DNA of 64,000 nucleotides, taken from positions 5,668,161-5,732,160 of the forward strand of contig CAXIPT010000002.1 in the NCBI GenBank assembly GCA_964030475.1. Direction: 5' to 3'. Each line of letters starts with the position of its first letter. Position 1 is the stretch's first letter. Positions 48,449 through 60,437 of this stretch are shown piece by piece. The notes below the pieces were generated by a model, which ran no database searches, was not told the DNA's origin, and was given only the letters and a program-made list of their open reading frames with translations. The position numbers and the translations under genes were made by a program. The stretch is from Tethya wilhelma. Taxonomy: Eukaryota > Porifera > Demospongiae > Tethyida > Tethyidae.

Positions 48449-49781
48449 CCTCTCTAATTAGCAATGTTCCTCTCTGAATACCATACTCTGGGAGACTGGG
48501 TCCATTTGGAAAGAGTGGAACACCCTCTGGAGCATAGTCCATGGGATCGGAATAGATGAGGAGTCCCTTACAACCAAAATGCTGAGCAAGATGAGCCTAT
48601 GGAGGATGGGGACAAGAACATTACAGAGTAAGATGATGTATCTTACTTCCTTGAATATGTGTACTTGTGGTTCCTCTCCAAACATAACTATACAAATGTG
48701 ACGGTTATGATCTTCGTCTGACCTTATCTCCTCTGAAAATGGCGCCATACCTCACCATACAGATGTAGTTGGTGATGTTCAGAGTGAGGTTGATTGTGAG
48801 GTAGAGAAAGTCCTGGAGTCTGCCATAGTTTATGTACACCAATGGACCCTGTTTAGTATGAAAAATCAACATGATGAGCTATAAATACTAGAATTTTCCA
48901 AATAATGCACTCTAACCAAAAGTCAAAGTCTCATTCTCTGAGAGGCCAAAGAAATTTATATACTACTTCTGATTTTCATCACATAATAAAAGAACTACTT
49001 GCATGTATGAAAAGACTCACAGAGACACTTCCATTGCCAGAGTAGGCATTGAAAGGAGGGGCAACATCGGGATCTTTCTCGGCATCAATCAGAGGAGGTT
49101 CTTTCATGATGTAAGACTCATACAGCGTCCCTCCACTGGAATTCTTTATCTCCAGTGAGTTGGGGTTACTGGTGTTGGGGTAGCTCAAGAGGACAGAGTA
49201 GTTGAAGAGAACAACCTTGTCCAGTTTGTAGTCGTCTGTCCACTGCTTGTAGATCATCTCTGCCAACATCTGGTTCTGTTTGCTACCAGCAATGTGGGGC
49301 TTGGCAGTCAGGTTACTGTATAAGAAAGTGAAGGGTGTGTGGGAAAATAAAATCTCTATAATACATGGTTGTGATTCTACATCAACCACCAGCCCACCCA
49401 TTAAAAGAGCTAGAGAATTTAAAACAAGAAGGACTGGAAATGAGGTATTACTTACGCCAAGTTATTCTTGATATTGTTGGCATTCATATTCTCGTCAACC
49501 CAGCTCAACACGTCCAAATCTCTCCCGTCCACCTTCACCTTGTCCCCCCAGTTGTAGCGGGTGGACACACTAGGGGAGGGAGCAGGCACCGTCGCTGTCA
49601 CAGTTACTTTTAACGACACCATGTCCCGTCCGACAAAGAGACCCACGGTAAAGAATCCTGCAATGATGACTAGCAACACCACCACAATGATCACTGAGAT
49701 AGCGATGAAGGAGACACTTGTATTGGGTGTAATCCCTCTTGGAGGCATCTTTGAAAAGGAAGCTCTTTTTCGGTTCTTCAT
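48449..49781 (-). CDS. Glutamate carboxypeptidase II-like, copy C, first four exons only
   Basis: Exons 49456-49781, 49021-49315, 48723-48848 and 48449-48596. The last is cut by the N at 48448. It encodes a short basic tail (MKNRKRASFSKMPPRG), the membrane helix, a short stalk, RYNWGDK (Trp intact, unlike copy B) and the start of the PA and M28 domains. It is much closer to copy B than to copy A, introns included. It may be the other haplotype of the copy B 5' end or a truncated third gene; the N at the junction favours an assembly cause. Confidence 0.7.
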
Positions 49782-49989
49782 CCTCTAAAAAGATCTTATC
49801 AGGGGTATACTTGTCTTCTGGATCAACATGAAGCATGACAATAGTGCCAACACTATATATATCACCTTCAACCATAGATAATCCTATAGAGCGCTCTATA
49901 AATATCTAGACCATTATTATTATGCTAAGCTTTAACCAAATTAGAATAGAATCATTATTATAAAGCTAGTCTCCTGGAAGTGGGGAATC

Positions 49990-50406
49990 TAGATACCATC
50001 AATGGTTTTATGCATCTATTATACATTAACCTTTAATCTTACCAGTGATACAAGACTTGAATTGCGAACTCCAAAAATGCAGTCACAAATTAATTAGTGA
50101 GGTCAAAGGTCGAATATATAGGCCGTAAATAATCAAGAGACTGGAAATTGTAGGTGTGCATCACTGACCGACCCTGTACTCATTTTCACAATGCAATTAA
50201 TGTGCATGGATTCATCATTAGTGTTTTTAAAGCCTCTGTGTAACATAATTAGCTAGTGCTATAGTGATGTATTATGCAAGTTTCCATCCATACCTACTGA
50301 CATGTACCATCAGTGACTGTCCCAGGCCTGTTGATTGAGTATGAAAAAAATTTTTTTTAAAAATCGTATGTAGCTAATAATGACTATAAATGTCATTGTA
50401 ACTATG
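49990..50406. other. Intergenic region between peptidase copy C and NB-ARC gene 4
   Basis: Upstream of copy C and downstream of NB-ARC gene 4. AT-rich; nothing recognised. Confidence 0.4.
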
Positions 50407-53099
50407 CTATTCATGGCAGTATTTAACACACACACATATTATAAATATGCACATAAGACACATAGCACAGAAGAACACAATGATTAATACCATCAATATC
50501 CAGATACTTAGCAAAAAAGGAATATCTACTGATAGAATTAGTGCTATTTCAGAAATTATAACATAAAACATAAGTAGTAAAACTAAAATTGAATAAGGAA
50601 TTTTCACTGGTATCCACAATCCTGTTACAACTGAGTTATTTGAAACTGTACATAAACAAGCTGAAACTTCTATACACAAAGTACAAACCAACATGGATGT
50701 AGAAATCAAATATGAAGGAGATGTAAAATGATGCAACACAGCCTGGTTTATTAGATATGATTTATCTCCTGATGTATGTAAATCTATGTCTTTCAAAACT
50801 AAATAAAATAACAACGGTATACATCGTATACCAACAGCAAGTGGTACACACTTTAGGCATTTGAATAAGTATGAACACAAGCAATAACATACAGTTTGTG
50901 GTTTAATGTCACTAGAGTACTGAAAGAAAACTCTAAGTGAAACATAGAAAAAAATTATTAGCCAATAGTTTCCAATAAACTTTGTGGTAGAGCATGCTTC
51001 ATATGCCAGACGTATGCCCAGGTGGACACTGGTTGACGTTGCTAAGGTTCGGTTTTCCCAGTATTTAGATAGTCCAGTAATTAATAATACAATGGATTCC
51101 ACGGAAGTGCATGACAATAATTCACATGTTTTGTTTTTGGCGTTACTTAAATGCTCGTAGAGTTTTTCTATTAGACAATCAATGTTAGTTTCACAGGTTG
51201 TAATGCATTTTTCTAGATACAATTTATCGAGAATATCAAGGTAAAATAGAGTGCAATTGTCATAAGATCCAAACAACCGTTGACATACTGCAGACTTCTT
51301 CATCTCATTTATTGAAAGCTTTTGAATAATACTCTCTAAAATGTGTACATGCGCATTTAGTGGTATCCAATTTTCTCTAATTGCTAGAATAAGTGTGGTT
51401 GCTTCATCCATAGAGTACTCATGCCATGAGAGCGATGCAAACATTTCAATTAAGTGATCAATATTGTGCTTTTCTAGGCTAAATTCATACTCTAACACTT
51501 CTCTATTTTTCGTTTCATTGTGTGACTTCGTAAAGTTTATGAAGAGTTCAGAGTAGTGAATACGAAATCTTCGCTCAAAATGCAGCTTTTTGTTAATTTG
51601 AAAGTTCATAAAAGTACCTGTACTTACCGCTAATTGACGGAAATATCCTCTTATCAGCTTGTGTAATCTGTAACGATGTTGACCAGTATAGTACTCCTCT
51701 AACAAAGAATGTCTAACTAGTTTGCTAAGATGTTCCTCCTTGTAAGGTTTTACAATGAACAGTGCTGCTCTAGTGTCAAATGATCCTCGGAAAAAGCTCA
51801 AATATTGAGCAATATTCTGTAGGTCCATATCAAGATATCCTAATGCAGTATCCATTACAGCTTTAAAACGAGAACTTTCATCACTGACTTCATCTAATTT
51901 AGCAATGGGATCCGTCTTCAGCTGTCTTAATACACTTGGTATGAACTCTTTGCCACTTATGTTCACCAATTTTCCGATAACTTTGAGTGCCAGTGGACAC
52001 CCACCTACAGAATCTTCTAGATCCATTGCATCATCAGATGAAATGTTATTAATCATACGGCCTAACAATTCTACAGAGGCATTACGACTTAGTTCTCCTA
52101 CATATACTGGGAAACTTTCTAAGTTGTCTACAATAATGAGTTTTTCCTGTGAAGTCACTACTAGCTTTAACTTTTTGTTCGGAAGTTTCTTTATTTGGTC
52201 AATAAAGGACTGCCTAAAGTAACTATTTAAAATACCATCACAATTGTCAAGGATAAGCACAGTAGTATTTTGTAACTCTTGTGCCCAATGCAACAGATCG
52301 TCTACTAGTTTATTAGCACTCGAACCAAGGTTTCCTTTTCTTGACTTTGTGTATTTTTCCAAGCCTGTAGATTGAGCTCGATAATTTGCGAACATTGCAC
52401 TGAAGTGAAATTGTCCTTGTTCTGATGAGTCAATGTAACGAACTGAAATGCCTTCGGTCACTAGGCGTTTGCCAATGTTAATTGCTAATGTAGACTTTCC
52501 AAAAGCTGGTGGTCCATAAATATTGACAATAAAGGTCAAATTTGAACGTAGTACTGCCAAAATCGACTCCATCTGTTCTTGTCTTCCAACAAAAGGACCA
52601 AAAATATGTGGAAGATCATTAGGAGCCAATTTTTGAGGTACTAAAGCTGTACATCTATTTGATTGTTCTTCTTCAAATTGAAATAATATAGATTGATTGG
52701 GGTGAGTGAAGAAAGAACTCCCGAATTGCCACATGAAGATTGCAGAAATGATGAATGCCATAAATACAATCAATGCTATCCAAATCTTGTAGTGCTTGAA
52801 AAAAGAGAAACTTCTATCCACTATATATGAAAGTTAATAAAAATAAATATGAATAATACTGTAACAGTAACTGCTGATTTCTCAACACACATGACATACC
52901 GTGTAGCCGGAAATATTCATGGTCAAAAAATATTGACAAATTTAAATTTGACGATTTGCGCATCCGCATAATACATTCATATACGGCACCCAAAATATTG
53001 GTGGATTTAAATTTGAATTTGGACTTTGACCGTCAAACTATCAAATTAAAATCCCCGTCAATATTTCCTGCTATACGGTATATACTCACACATGTGCAT

Positions 53100-53130
<31 letters not shown>

Positions 53131-54773
53131 CACTCACTCACACACACACTCACAGGCAGTCACACACACACACACACACACACACAAACATGGTCAAAGC
53201 AGGATCTTGGTGTTAGTTATATAGGATTTCAAAACAGTCAGAATTGAAAAGTTGTCTAAAATGACGTTATATTGCTCAATGTGCTAAATTCCACAGCTAC
53301 TAGCAAGGGTCATTGACAAACTCAAATTTTAATGCTAGTCAAGAGTCAAACTAATCAAGTTTTATTACATGGTTATAATTTTGACTGTGCAGTTACAGAT
53401 ACAAGTACACTGCATATGCATGGGAGTTTCCACCCGTTTGTACACACACACACACACACACACACACAATCAAATTTAAACTTGCATACGTACACTCTTC
53501 CCACAATAGTTTATGACCAAAACTTGCATATAGGTTGTCAGACTCAAGGAACAGACCAAGGGGGAGAGTGGGGCAGCATGTGCCGAATTTGAATACTCAT
53601 GTATTCTTAGGCATATTACTTATTTAGTATAATACCACTGCCAGGCCAAAAGGTGCAGACACAGATGGTGCCTGCCCCTATAGCTATATCCCCTTCACAC
53701 AGGAATCTTGGTTCACTGCTAGCTATACTGAATGTTGCCAAATTTGTGCCATGCAATGACTGTAGTATTGACCTTACCTATAGGCTCAGCCTACATGGCC
53801 AGCTGCCTCAACCACAAGGTCACTCACTAAAGTCCATCATGGCTGGTTAACGGTTACCAATTAAAAGTTATAGCTATATTTTGCCTCATATGCATTGCAT
53901 GAATCTCATTATTTCACTTCTGGCAGCATTCTCAAAAGATGTAGCTTACTAGGAAGCTTGAAAATCAAGAAAAAATGGGGAGAATGAATGCTTTCCCATG
54001 TTGCTCGAAATTTTGAAATTGGTCACTGAATATTAAATTTTAGAAAGCTATTCAATTTTTTTCTACAGGCATTCTTAAACCAGAAGGACTTTAGCAAGCA
54101 ACACACAAACACACATGCACGTGCATAAAATTATTATAATAAGAAAGTTTCATGCGGAGTCTGTTAACTTTCAAGGTTTTTTTGCAAATGTGACAATCCA
54201 TCTCATCCGAGTGAAAGTTGTATAAAATTCACTGTTCACTGAGCTCAGAAAGGTTTAACCGGCAAGAGAAACACACAAACTTGACTTAAGTTCCTAAGCT
54301 GCCATAATGTACGGTAGTCATAATCTTATCTATACATAACGTACCACATGCATGCAGTTTAACATTTATACTACTATTATACCGTCGTGGCTGGTTTCCT
54401 TTTGATAGACATGTGGAGTTTGCCACGGTGTAGTACGTTGAACTGACAGCTGGACAGTCTCCAAGACCACTTCAGCCAAATCTCTCCTGTCAATCTCCAA
54501 GAGCCCCTCTACCAGTTTGAGGTATGTAGCATCCCGGCCATATTTCTGTCTCCATTTTCTCAACAGTGCCAGCCTTCTATTTTGAGGCTTCCTGTATTCA
54601 TCTTTAATGTCTTCCACATCCTGATGCTTTAGGTCAATAAAAGGAGCCAATGCTTCCCAGTTTGTCAATTTACCAGCTATTTTGTTGCTATTTTTGTCAG
54701 AGCAACGTTTTTCGAGATCTTTTCGCTGGAGATTGAAACTAGTAAGCAGGGAATTCAGTTCTTCAAGCGCCAT
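50407..54773 (-). CDS. Death-TM-NB-ARC-multi-TM protein 4
   Basis: Exons 54383-54773 and 50407-52820, donor GTATAA, acceptor TATAG, phase 1, 934 aa. The start MALEELNS at 54773 is preferred over an upstream in-frame ATG at 54863 because it matches the paralogues. The Death domain has [33 protein letters not shown] and LVEGLLEIDRRDLAEVV, closest to gene 2. The helix is IWIALIVFMAFIISAIFMW. NB-ARC has FVGRQEQ, P-loop GPPAFGKST, Walker [22 protein letters not shown] and LHKLIRGYF. The Cys-rich block is KCITTCETNIDC with CELLSC. Several hydrophobic helices follow, with LHHFTSPSYLIST between two of them. It is 20 kb from the other three members. The intron carries (CA)n tracts and a MITE. Confidence 0.85.
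52897..53080. mobile_element. MITE in the NB-ARC gene 4 intron
   Basis: TACCGTGTAGCCGGAAATAT at the left matches the inverse of ATATTTCCTGCTATACGGTA at the right, with a palindromic AATTTAAATTTGA-rich core. Length 184 bp, non-coding. A related TACCATATAGCAGGAAAT end occurs near 6749. Confidence 0.65.
53099..53187. repeat. (CA)n microsatellite
   Basis: CA repeat with short CACT and CAGG interruptions in the gene 4 intron. Confidence 0.9.
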
Positions 54774-54981
54774 TGCAGTGATATTGGCAAAAAAAGGGGG
54801 TGGATCCATGCATGCACGTGATCGATAAACTATGCAGCTGCAGCCCCACCCCCTTTTGCACAAGGCACTAGCTTTTTAGGCTAAGAGAAAATGTGAATTA
54901 GTGTGAACTGGAGTGTGGCATAATCACACAATAGCATGCAGTGTTCTGCATGACAATTAACATAACATTATAATAGCCTGT

Positions 54982-57900
54982 TTATGTCAATGCATCAGTA
55001 CTAAGGTATAAAGGATTGTCAAACCACCCTTTCTTTGACTCATCATCACCTCCTTTAACTTTTTTGGAAGTTGAAACTGGTACAGTCTGTTTATCTGTTG
55101 AGTTGTGCTGACTACCTTGAGCACTGTGTATGCAAGCATGTATTATGATTACAATTGCATGAGTTGTGACAGTCAATATTAGCCAATGCACACATGAATT
55201 TAAGTATGGATTAACACTTACGTGTTCTTTGGTGTTTTTGCAGCAAGACTTTGTCTCCACCTCTCAAGCTGTTCCTTTGTCCTACGACAGCCAAACTTGA
55301 AGGAAACAAAGACAACAATCAAGACAGCTGCCAACACAACAAACACCAGTCCACTGATGACTCCCCCAACACTATGGTGGCTGGTTTCAATTGGTGAACC
55401 TTCTGCGGGTGAAAGAACAACCTCACAATGAGTGCTACCGAGAGTATATACCTTGATCGAACAGCGAGGGTTCACTTTGTACAATTTCCCTCCAATTTCT
55501 ATGCTTGGAGTTTTATGAACCCACTTTTGTACCAAGTCACGTAACTTCTTGGGTGAATAGTTGTCTGTACTCAATAAAATTGCTTCAAAAATCATCTCTT
55601 TTCCTTTGCTATTGTTTTCATCACAAAGGAAAGAGCTTTGTGTGATGAAATTGAATGAATATTGGCATCGACACTTTGCTACAACTTGTTCAGCTACTGT
55701 AGATTCCACATCAAGTAGTGGGTGGCTGTCACTAGCAGTCTGTGAATGTATTGCAAACATAAATCAGAATCAGGAGAGTCACTGATCAATGCAAATCAAG
55801 TATAAACTTTGTACTTTAAACTTCTTACTGTGAATGTTTGGCATTCAATCTTTCCTCCATTTAGCGGCTCTAAGTGAAGTTGGAATGGTAATCCAGGAGG
55901 CACTGCATTAATGTTATAATATTATGTACATTATTATGTAATAAAGAGTTAGTATCCCACCACAATTCCCTGCATGCAAAGAAACAGCAAAAATGAGCCA
56001 ACTTTACTTGAGAGTGGAAGAGGGTCACTGTAGCCACTCCCCCCAGCTCCATTTACAACTTGAACAGCAATGCAGTACTCTTCAGTGGGTGTAAGGTGAG
56101 TTATCCTAACCATGGATTCTTGAATTACGTCATCTGTTGCTTCGAACTGTAGTAGTGACTTTGAAGCTTCTGTGTCAGAAATATTCCCAACATTCATTAC
56201 AAGATTAGACAAATTTAAACAGGATTGTCCAGTTCTTTGAAGGATGGCAACTTGTACAATTGTTAACACTCCTCTTGTCTCATTTGGTGCCATTAACATC
56301 CACTCAACTGTAGCACTTTGTCCACTAGTTCTCACAACAGATGATAACATGGGCACTGATGGAACTGAAAATAAAAAAAGAAAAGTTAGTTGAACACACA
56401 ATGATCATTACTTTATGGTTTTGGTAGAGCGAGAATCATTACAGACTTTCACTATTATAATTATAGCCTAGTATTATAGCTTAATGTATTCACACTCTTG
56501 AAGATGACAGACTTACTTGCTTCTGCTGTCTGTATCTTCATCAGTTCTGTCAATGGACCCTCTCCAATACTTGTATTGGCCGACAGTTGAACAGCCACCA
56601 GTGAATATGGCTCCAAATCAACAATGGTGAATGTAGTTGTGTTTGAATAGATAGAAAATCTTTCTGAATCCAGTGTTCTGTTTGGAGAAAATACGTAAAG
56701 TGTGTAAACAGTGATGATACCATTGGGAGTTAATGGTGGTCGCCATTCTACAGTCAGGTTGTACGGACTGCTATTGTCTATTGTAATATTGACAGGAGGA
56801 CCATCAGGAGCTGCATATAAAAAACACAGAGTATCACAAGTAATGGAATATAATAACCTTAAAGGAAAACAAATTTCTCTCCAACAACAACAACAAAAAA
56901 ATTTCCTCTCATGAAAAGGACCTATACATATGATATGCAGTATACACACACTTCATTAACTGACATAATATGTATATAGTACCTTCTTCCAGAGTTATTT
57001 CTTGAGTACATTCAACAGTGGAGTTTCCATTGGTGGTATGGACAGACACACAGCATTTGTAACTCTTGTATGGACTTAGCATTTCAAGTGTAAAGTTTAA
57101 GGTTTTGTTTTCAAATTGTTCAATGATCATGACGTAATCGAAATCTTGTTTAGATTCACAGCTGAGTAAGTAGGACAGGATGGTCCCATCTCTTCCTTCA
57201 TTGTCAGTAGGTGAGTCCCATGTGAGTATCATGTGACGCGATCCAGTTGGGATAAGAGTAACGTTAGATGGTGGCCCTGTATAACCAAACACACAGACAA
57301 TAAAAGCTTGAGGGACAAACACTTTTTCAAGAAATTTTCAGCCTACAAAACCTTGGCTCCAAAGAACCCTGGCTTTAACTTTACAAGAAGTAAAAAATTC
57401 TTAAAATGAGCATCTTTGAAGTACTTTGGCTTAAACTTCATAGAAATTATTCACATTCAAAGATGCTATAAACACAATCATATACCTAGACAACTGATTG
57501 AGTCCGTTGTTATGGTGTATCCAGGATGGCAGTGACACATGTAGGAGCCAGCAATATTGGTACAGAGTTGCTCACACAAATGCACTTCAGCAGCACATTC
57601 ATCGATATCTATGGATGAACCAAAGAAAGAATGCAACCATGTGCTGCTGCTATTGCCCTTTTATAGCACTCCAATACGGACATAGTGAATGCATTAGTCT
57701 ATATAGCAAGCCTATACATTGGTTCCTTATCCTACTATACACACACAGAGAATAGGAAGGGGGCTAGGCTCGCTAGACTATACTATCACTGTCTATTGGA
57801 CGCAGTATGTACGCATAAAATGGTTGAAACAAGGAATCTTTGTTTAACAGGACATGCATGTCGGCACTTAAAGAAAATGGAAGATCTAACACACTGCTAC

Positions 57901-60276
57901 TCACTGCTATATATAGCTAGATTGTGTGAGTTACCTTGACATGATATGAGGTCACCTTGTAGCTGATAACCCACATTACAATGGCATTCGTATGATCCAA
58001 TGGTATTGTTACAGAGTTGCTCANTTACATTAGCATTGTTTGAGTGTATAACAAAAAAATATTTCCTTCGAAAACAAAAAAGGAAGATTCGCACAATCTA
58101 AAGCAACAAAGCATTGTCTTAGCCATGATACATATTCCCCTATACTATACTATTTACATACCATTGCAGCTCCTTCTATTGGAGCTTAGGCTGTAGCCAG
58201 TGTTACAAGCACAGTGGAATGATCCACCAGTGTTGATACACCTCTGTTGACAGCCATCAGTGTTTCGAGTACATTCGTTGATATCTGCATGTATATAGGT
58301 GTATTACAACAGAAATCATAACTGTATCGTGGCTTATTAAGCTTTCAAAATTAATTGAGTCTATGGTAACTTTATGCTTAAAGTTGGTTGCTTTAGTTGA
58401 AAGATTTCGCTAAAAATCAAAGAAAATCTACAAATTAATAGAAACTTTTTTTTACCTGTTTGACAATTCGAGCCTGTCCAACCTGATGTACACCTACAGT
58501 TGCTTGGTGAAGTACATGTGCCTCCATTGTGACATCCATTATGACAAACAGCTATTATTACAAAGAGTAGAAATTGAGCTTATACAGAGCTATCTCAATT
58601 TCTCAAAATGATTCTGGGGAATCAGAATTAATCTTTGTATGCATGGATGCATCCTGCATGGTCAGGTTTAGCAATAGTCTTGCATAGCCAGCCTTAGCTA
58701 CAGCTAGCCTTAGCTACAGCTAGCCATAGCTACGCACATGGAGCTATGCGAGACTAATTTAGTAAGTGGACATATTATTATTATTATTATTATTATGAAA
58801 TACACGCCACAAAAGGCGCAATTGAGTGACAACAACAAACACACACATGTACCAAACATAAACAAGACAATGAACAAACACAGTAATAAAGACGACTAGG
58901 ACTTTATACAAGAATCATGCAAGCAGTAAATATTGTGACTCAAATCTTCTCGTAATTTAACATTAAATTTTAATACTTACGATTACAGCTTCTTCCTGAT
59001 TGCCTGTATCCACTGCAGCAGTCAAACCTTGACTCAGATCTGTACGATCGGTAACTTTCCCTTCTGTAAACTGTTCTACATGATCATGATGTTGTGTTGA
59101 TGTGCATTATATCGGGTGGTAAAATGTTATTTATATGCGTGCATGATCTTATAGTGAGATATAGTTTCAAAAGCAGATGTTGGTGTTAGTTTGGGGTAAG
59201 TCCTGGGTAAAATAACTGCTGTTGGACTCTACACTTAATCATATGGCTTTACTCTATAAATTCCTTGAAATTCTGAGTGTAGTATTGATAATGCATAGTT
59301 GCTGATAAAACCATAAGGAATAATAATATTCATTCTTCAGATCCACACATTGTCAATTGCACTGCTGTCAATTCAAACTATATAGCTGCCACATGTAAAC
59401 AACACTTGTAAGAGATAGTTACTATAGTGATGAGCATGCAAAATTCAGTAAGTAATCTAAGGATACATGGATAAATAAAACTGGCAACGCTAATGTGCTA
59501 TATATGTCGTGGAAATGTTTATTGTTGGTTTAAGAATAGTCGGGTTGGCATACTGTTATAGTTGTTTTAACCATCATCACAAACAGGACAACATACGGTA
59601 CAAAGAGTATAGCTACGGTATACTGAAACTAGACTTGATTGGTTACAGGGTCTGGTTTCCTTAGTTATGATAGCTATCACCTTTGCCGCGAGACATAATA
59701 TGTGCAGGCATAATAACATGCATACAGATAAATAATATGTATAGCTCTCTTCATGTTTAATTTCTATATAATTATAACTTGAGCACATTAAACATAGAGC
59801 TACCCATTTTTTTTACAATCAACTGAAGATATATATAATACACGAATATTTTGTATACCTTCTACATCTGCTCCAGCCCCACCAACCACAGCCATATCTC
59901 TCATTGCCATTCTCCCTACTACGATAGGAAGTCTGGGAAACTGATACTCGTCTGTAGCACACACTAAATTGAATGAAAGAACAAAATAATTATTTATACG
60001 TCAAAAACACATGCATCCATGCATGAATAATTATAGCTATGAGAAGTTCGAATTCACCGTATTATATCAGTGACATTATAAGCTAGCAATGCCATGCATG
60101 CTAGCATGCAATCAGCTATAGAGGTGCTGGGCTGACTTTTATAAAAACAGTTAATAATATACGTACCCTCGCTGAGCTGTGCTTTGTTCAACAACAAAGA
60201 ATAGTAGCAGAGTAACTGTGAAAGTGCACACACAAGAAGTGAAACACTTGCTCAAGAAAGAAGCTTGGATAGCCAT
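54982..60276 (-). CDS. EMI-EGF-FN3 type I membrane receptor 1, NPxY tail
   Basis: Thirteen exons: 60167-60276 (signal peptide VTLLLFFVVEQSTAQ), 59859-59963 and 58981-59063 (EMI-like domain, GCGWWGWSRCRR and CCSGYRQSGRSC), 58456-58551 (EGF), 58162-58284, 57935-58023 and 57486-57608 (three EGF, two beginning DINEC/DIDEC like calcium-binding EGF), 56983-57276, 56517-56810 and 56008-56364 (three FN3 domains), 55829-55902, 55222-55739 (juxtamembrane domain and helix VISGLVFVVLAAVLIVVFVS), 54982-55123 (tail). The tail holds GWFDNPLYLSTD, with an NPxY motif for PTB-domain or endocytic adaptors. The third EGF exon is cut by an N at 58024. If it had the family's 123 nt, the frame closes at 813 aa. Likely an adhesion or scavenger-type receptor; the ligand is unknown. 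Confidence 0.82.
58560..58980. other. Receptor 1 intron with short repeats
   Basis: Contains three TAGCC(A/T)TAGCTACAGC-like units at about 58688-58735 and a (TTA)n tract at 58768-58796. No exon seen. Confidence 0.5.
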
Positions 60277-60437
60277 TGTTGCGATTTTGTGGTCTTTGTC
60301 AGTTGACGAAAAAAATTCCTGATGTACGTATAGCAACTTCAGCTCAATCACGTGAGAATTCAGCCCCACCCACACGGTCATAAAAGTAATAAACAATGTG
60401 TGTGTGTCTGTGAACAAATAGTATTTATTAATTTTAT

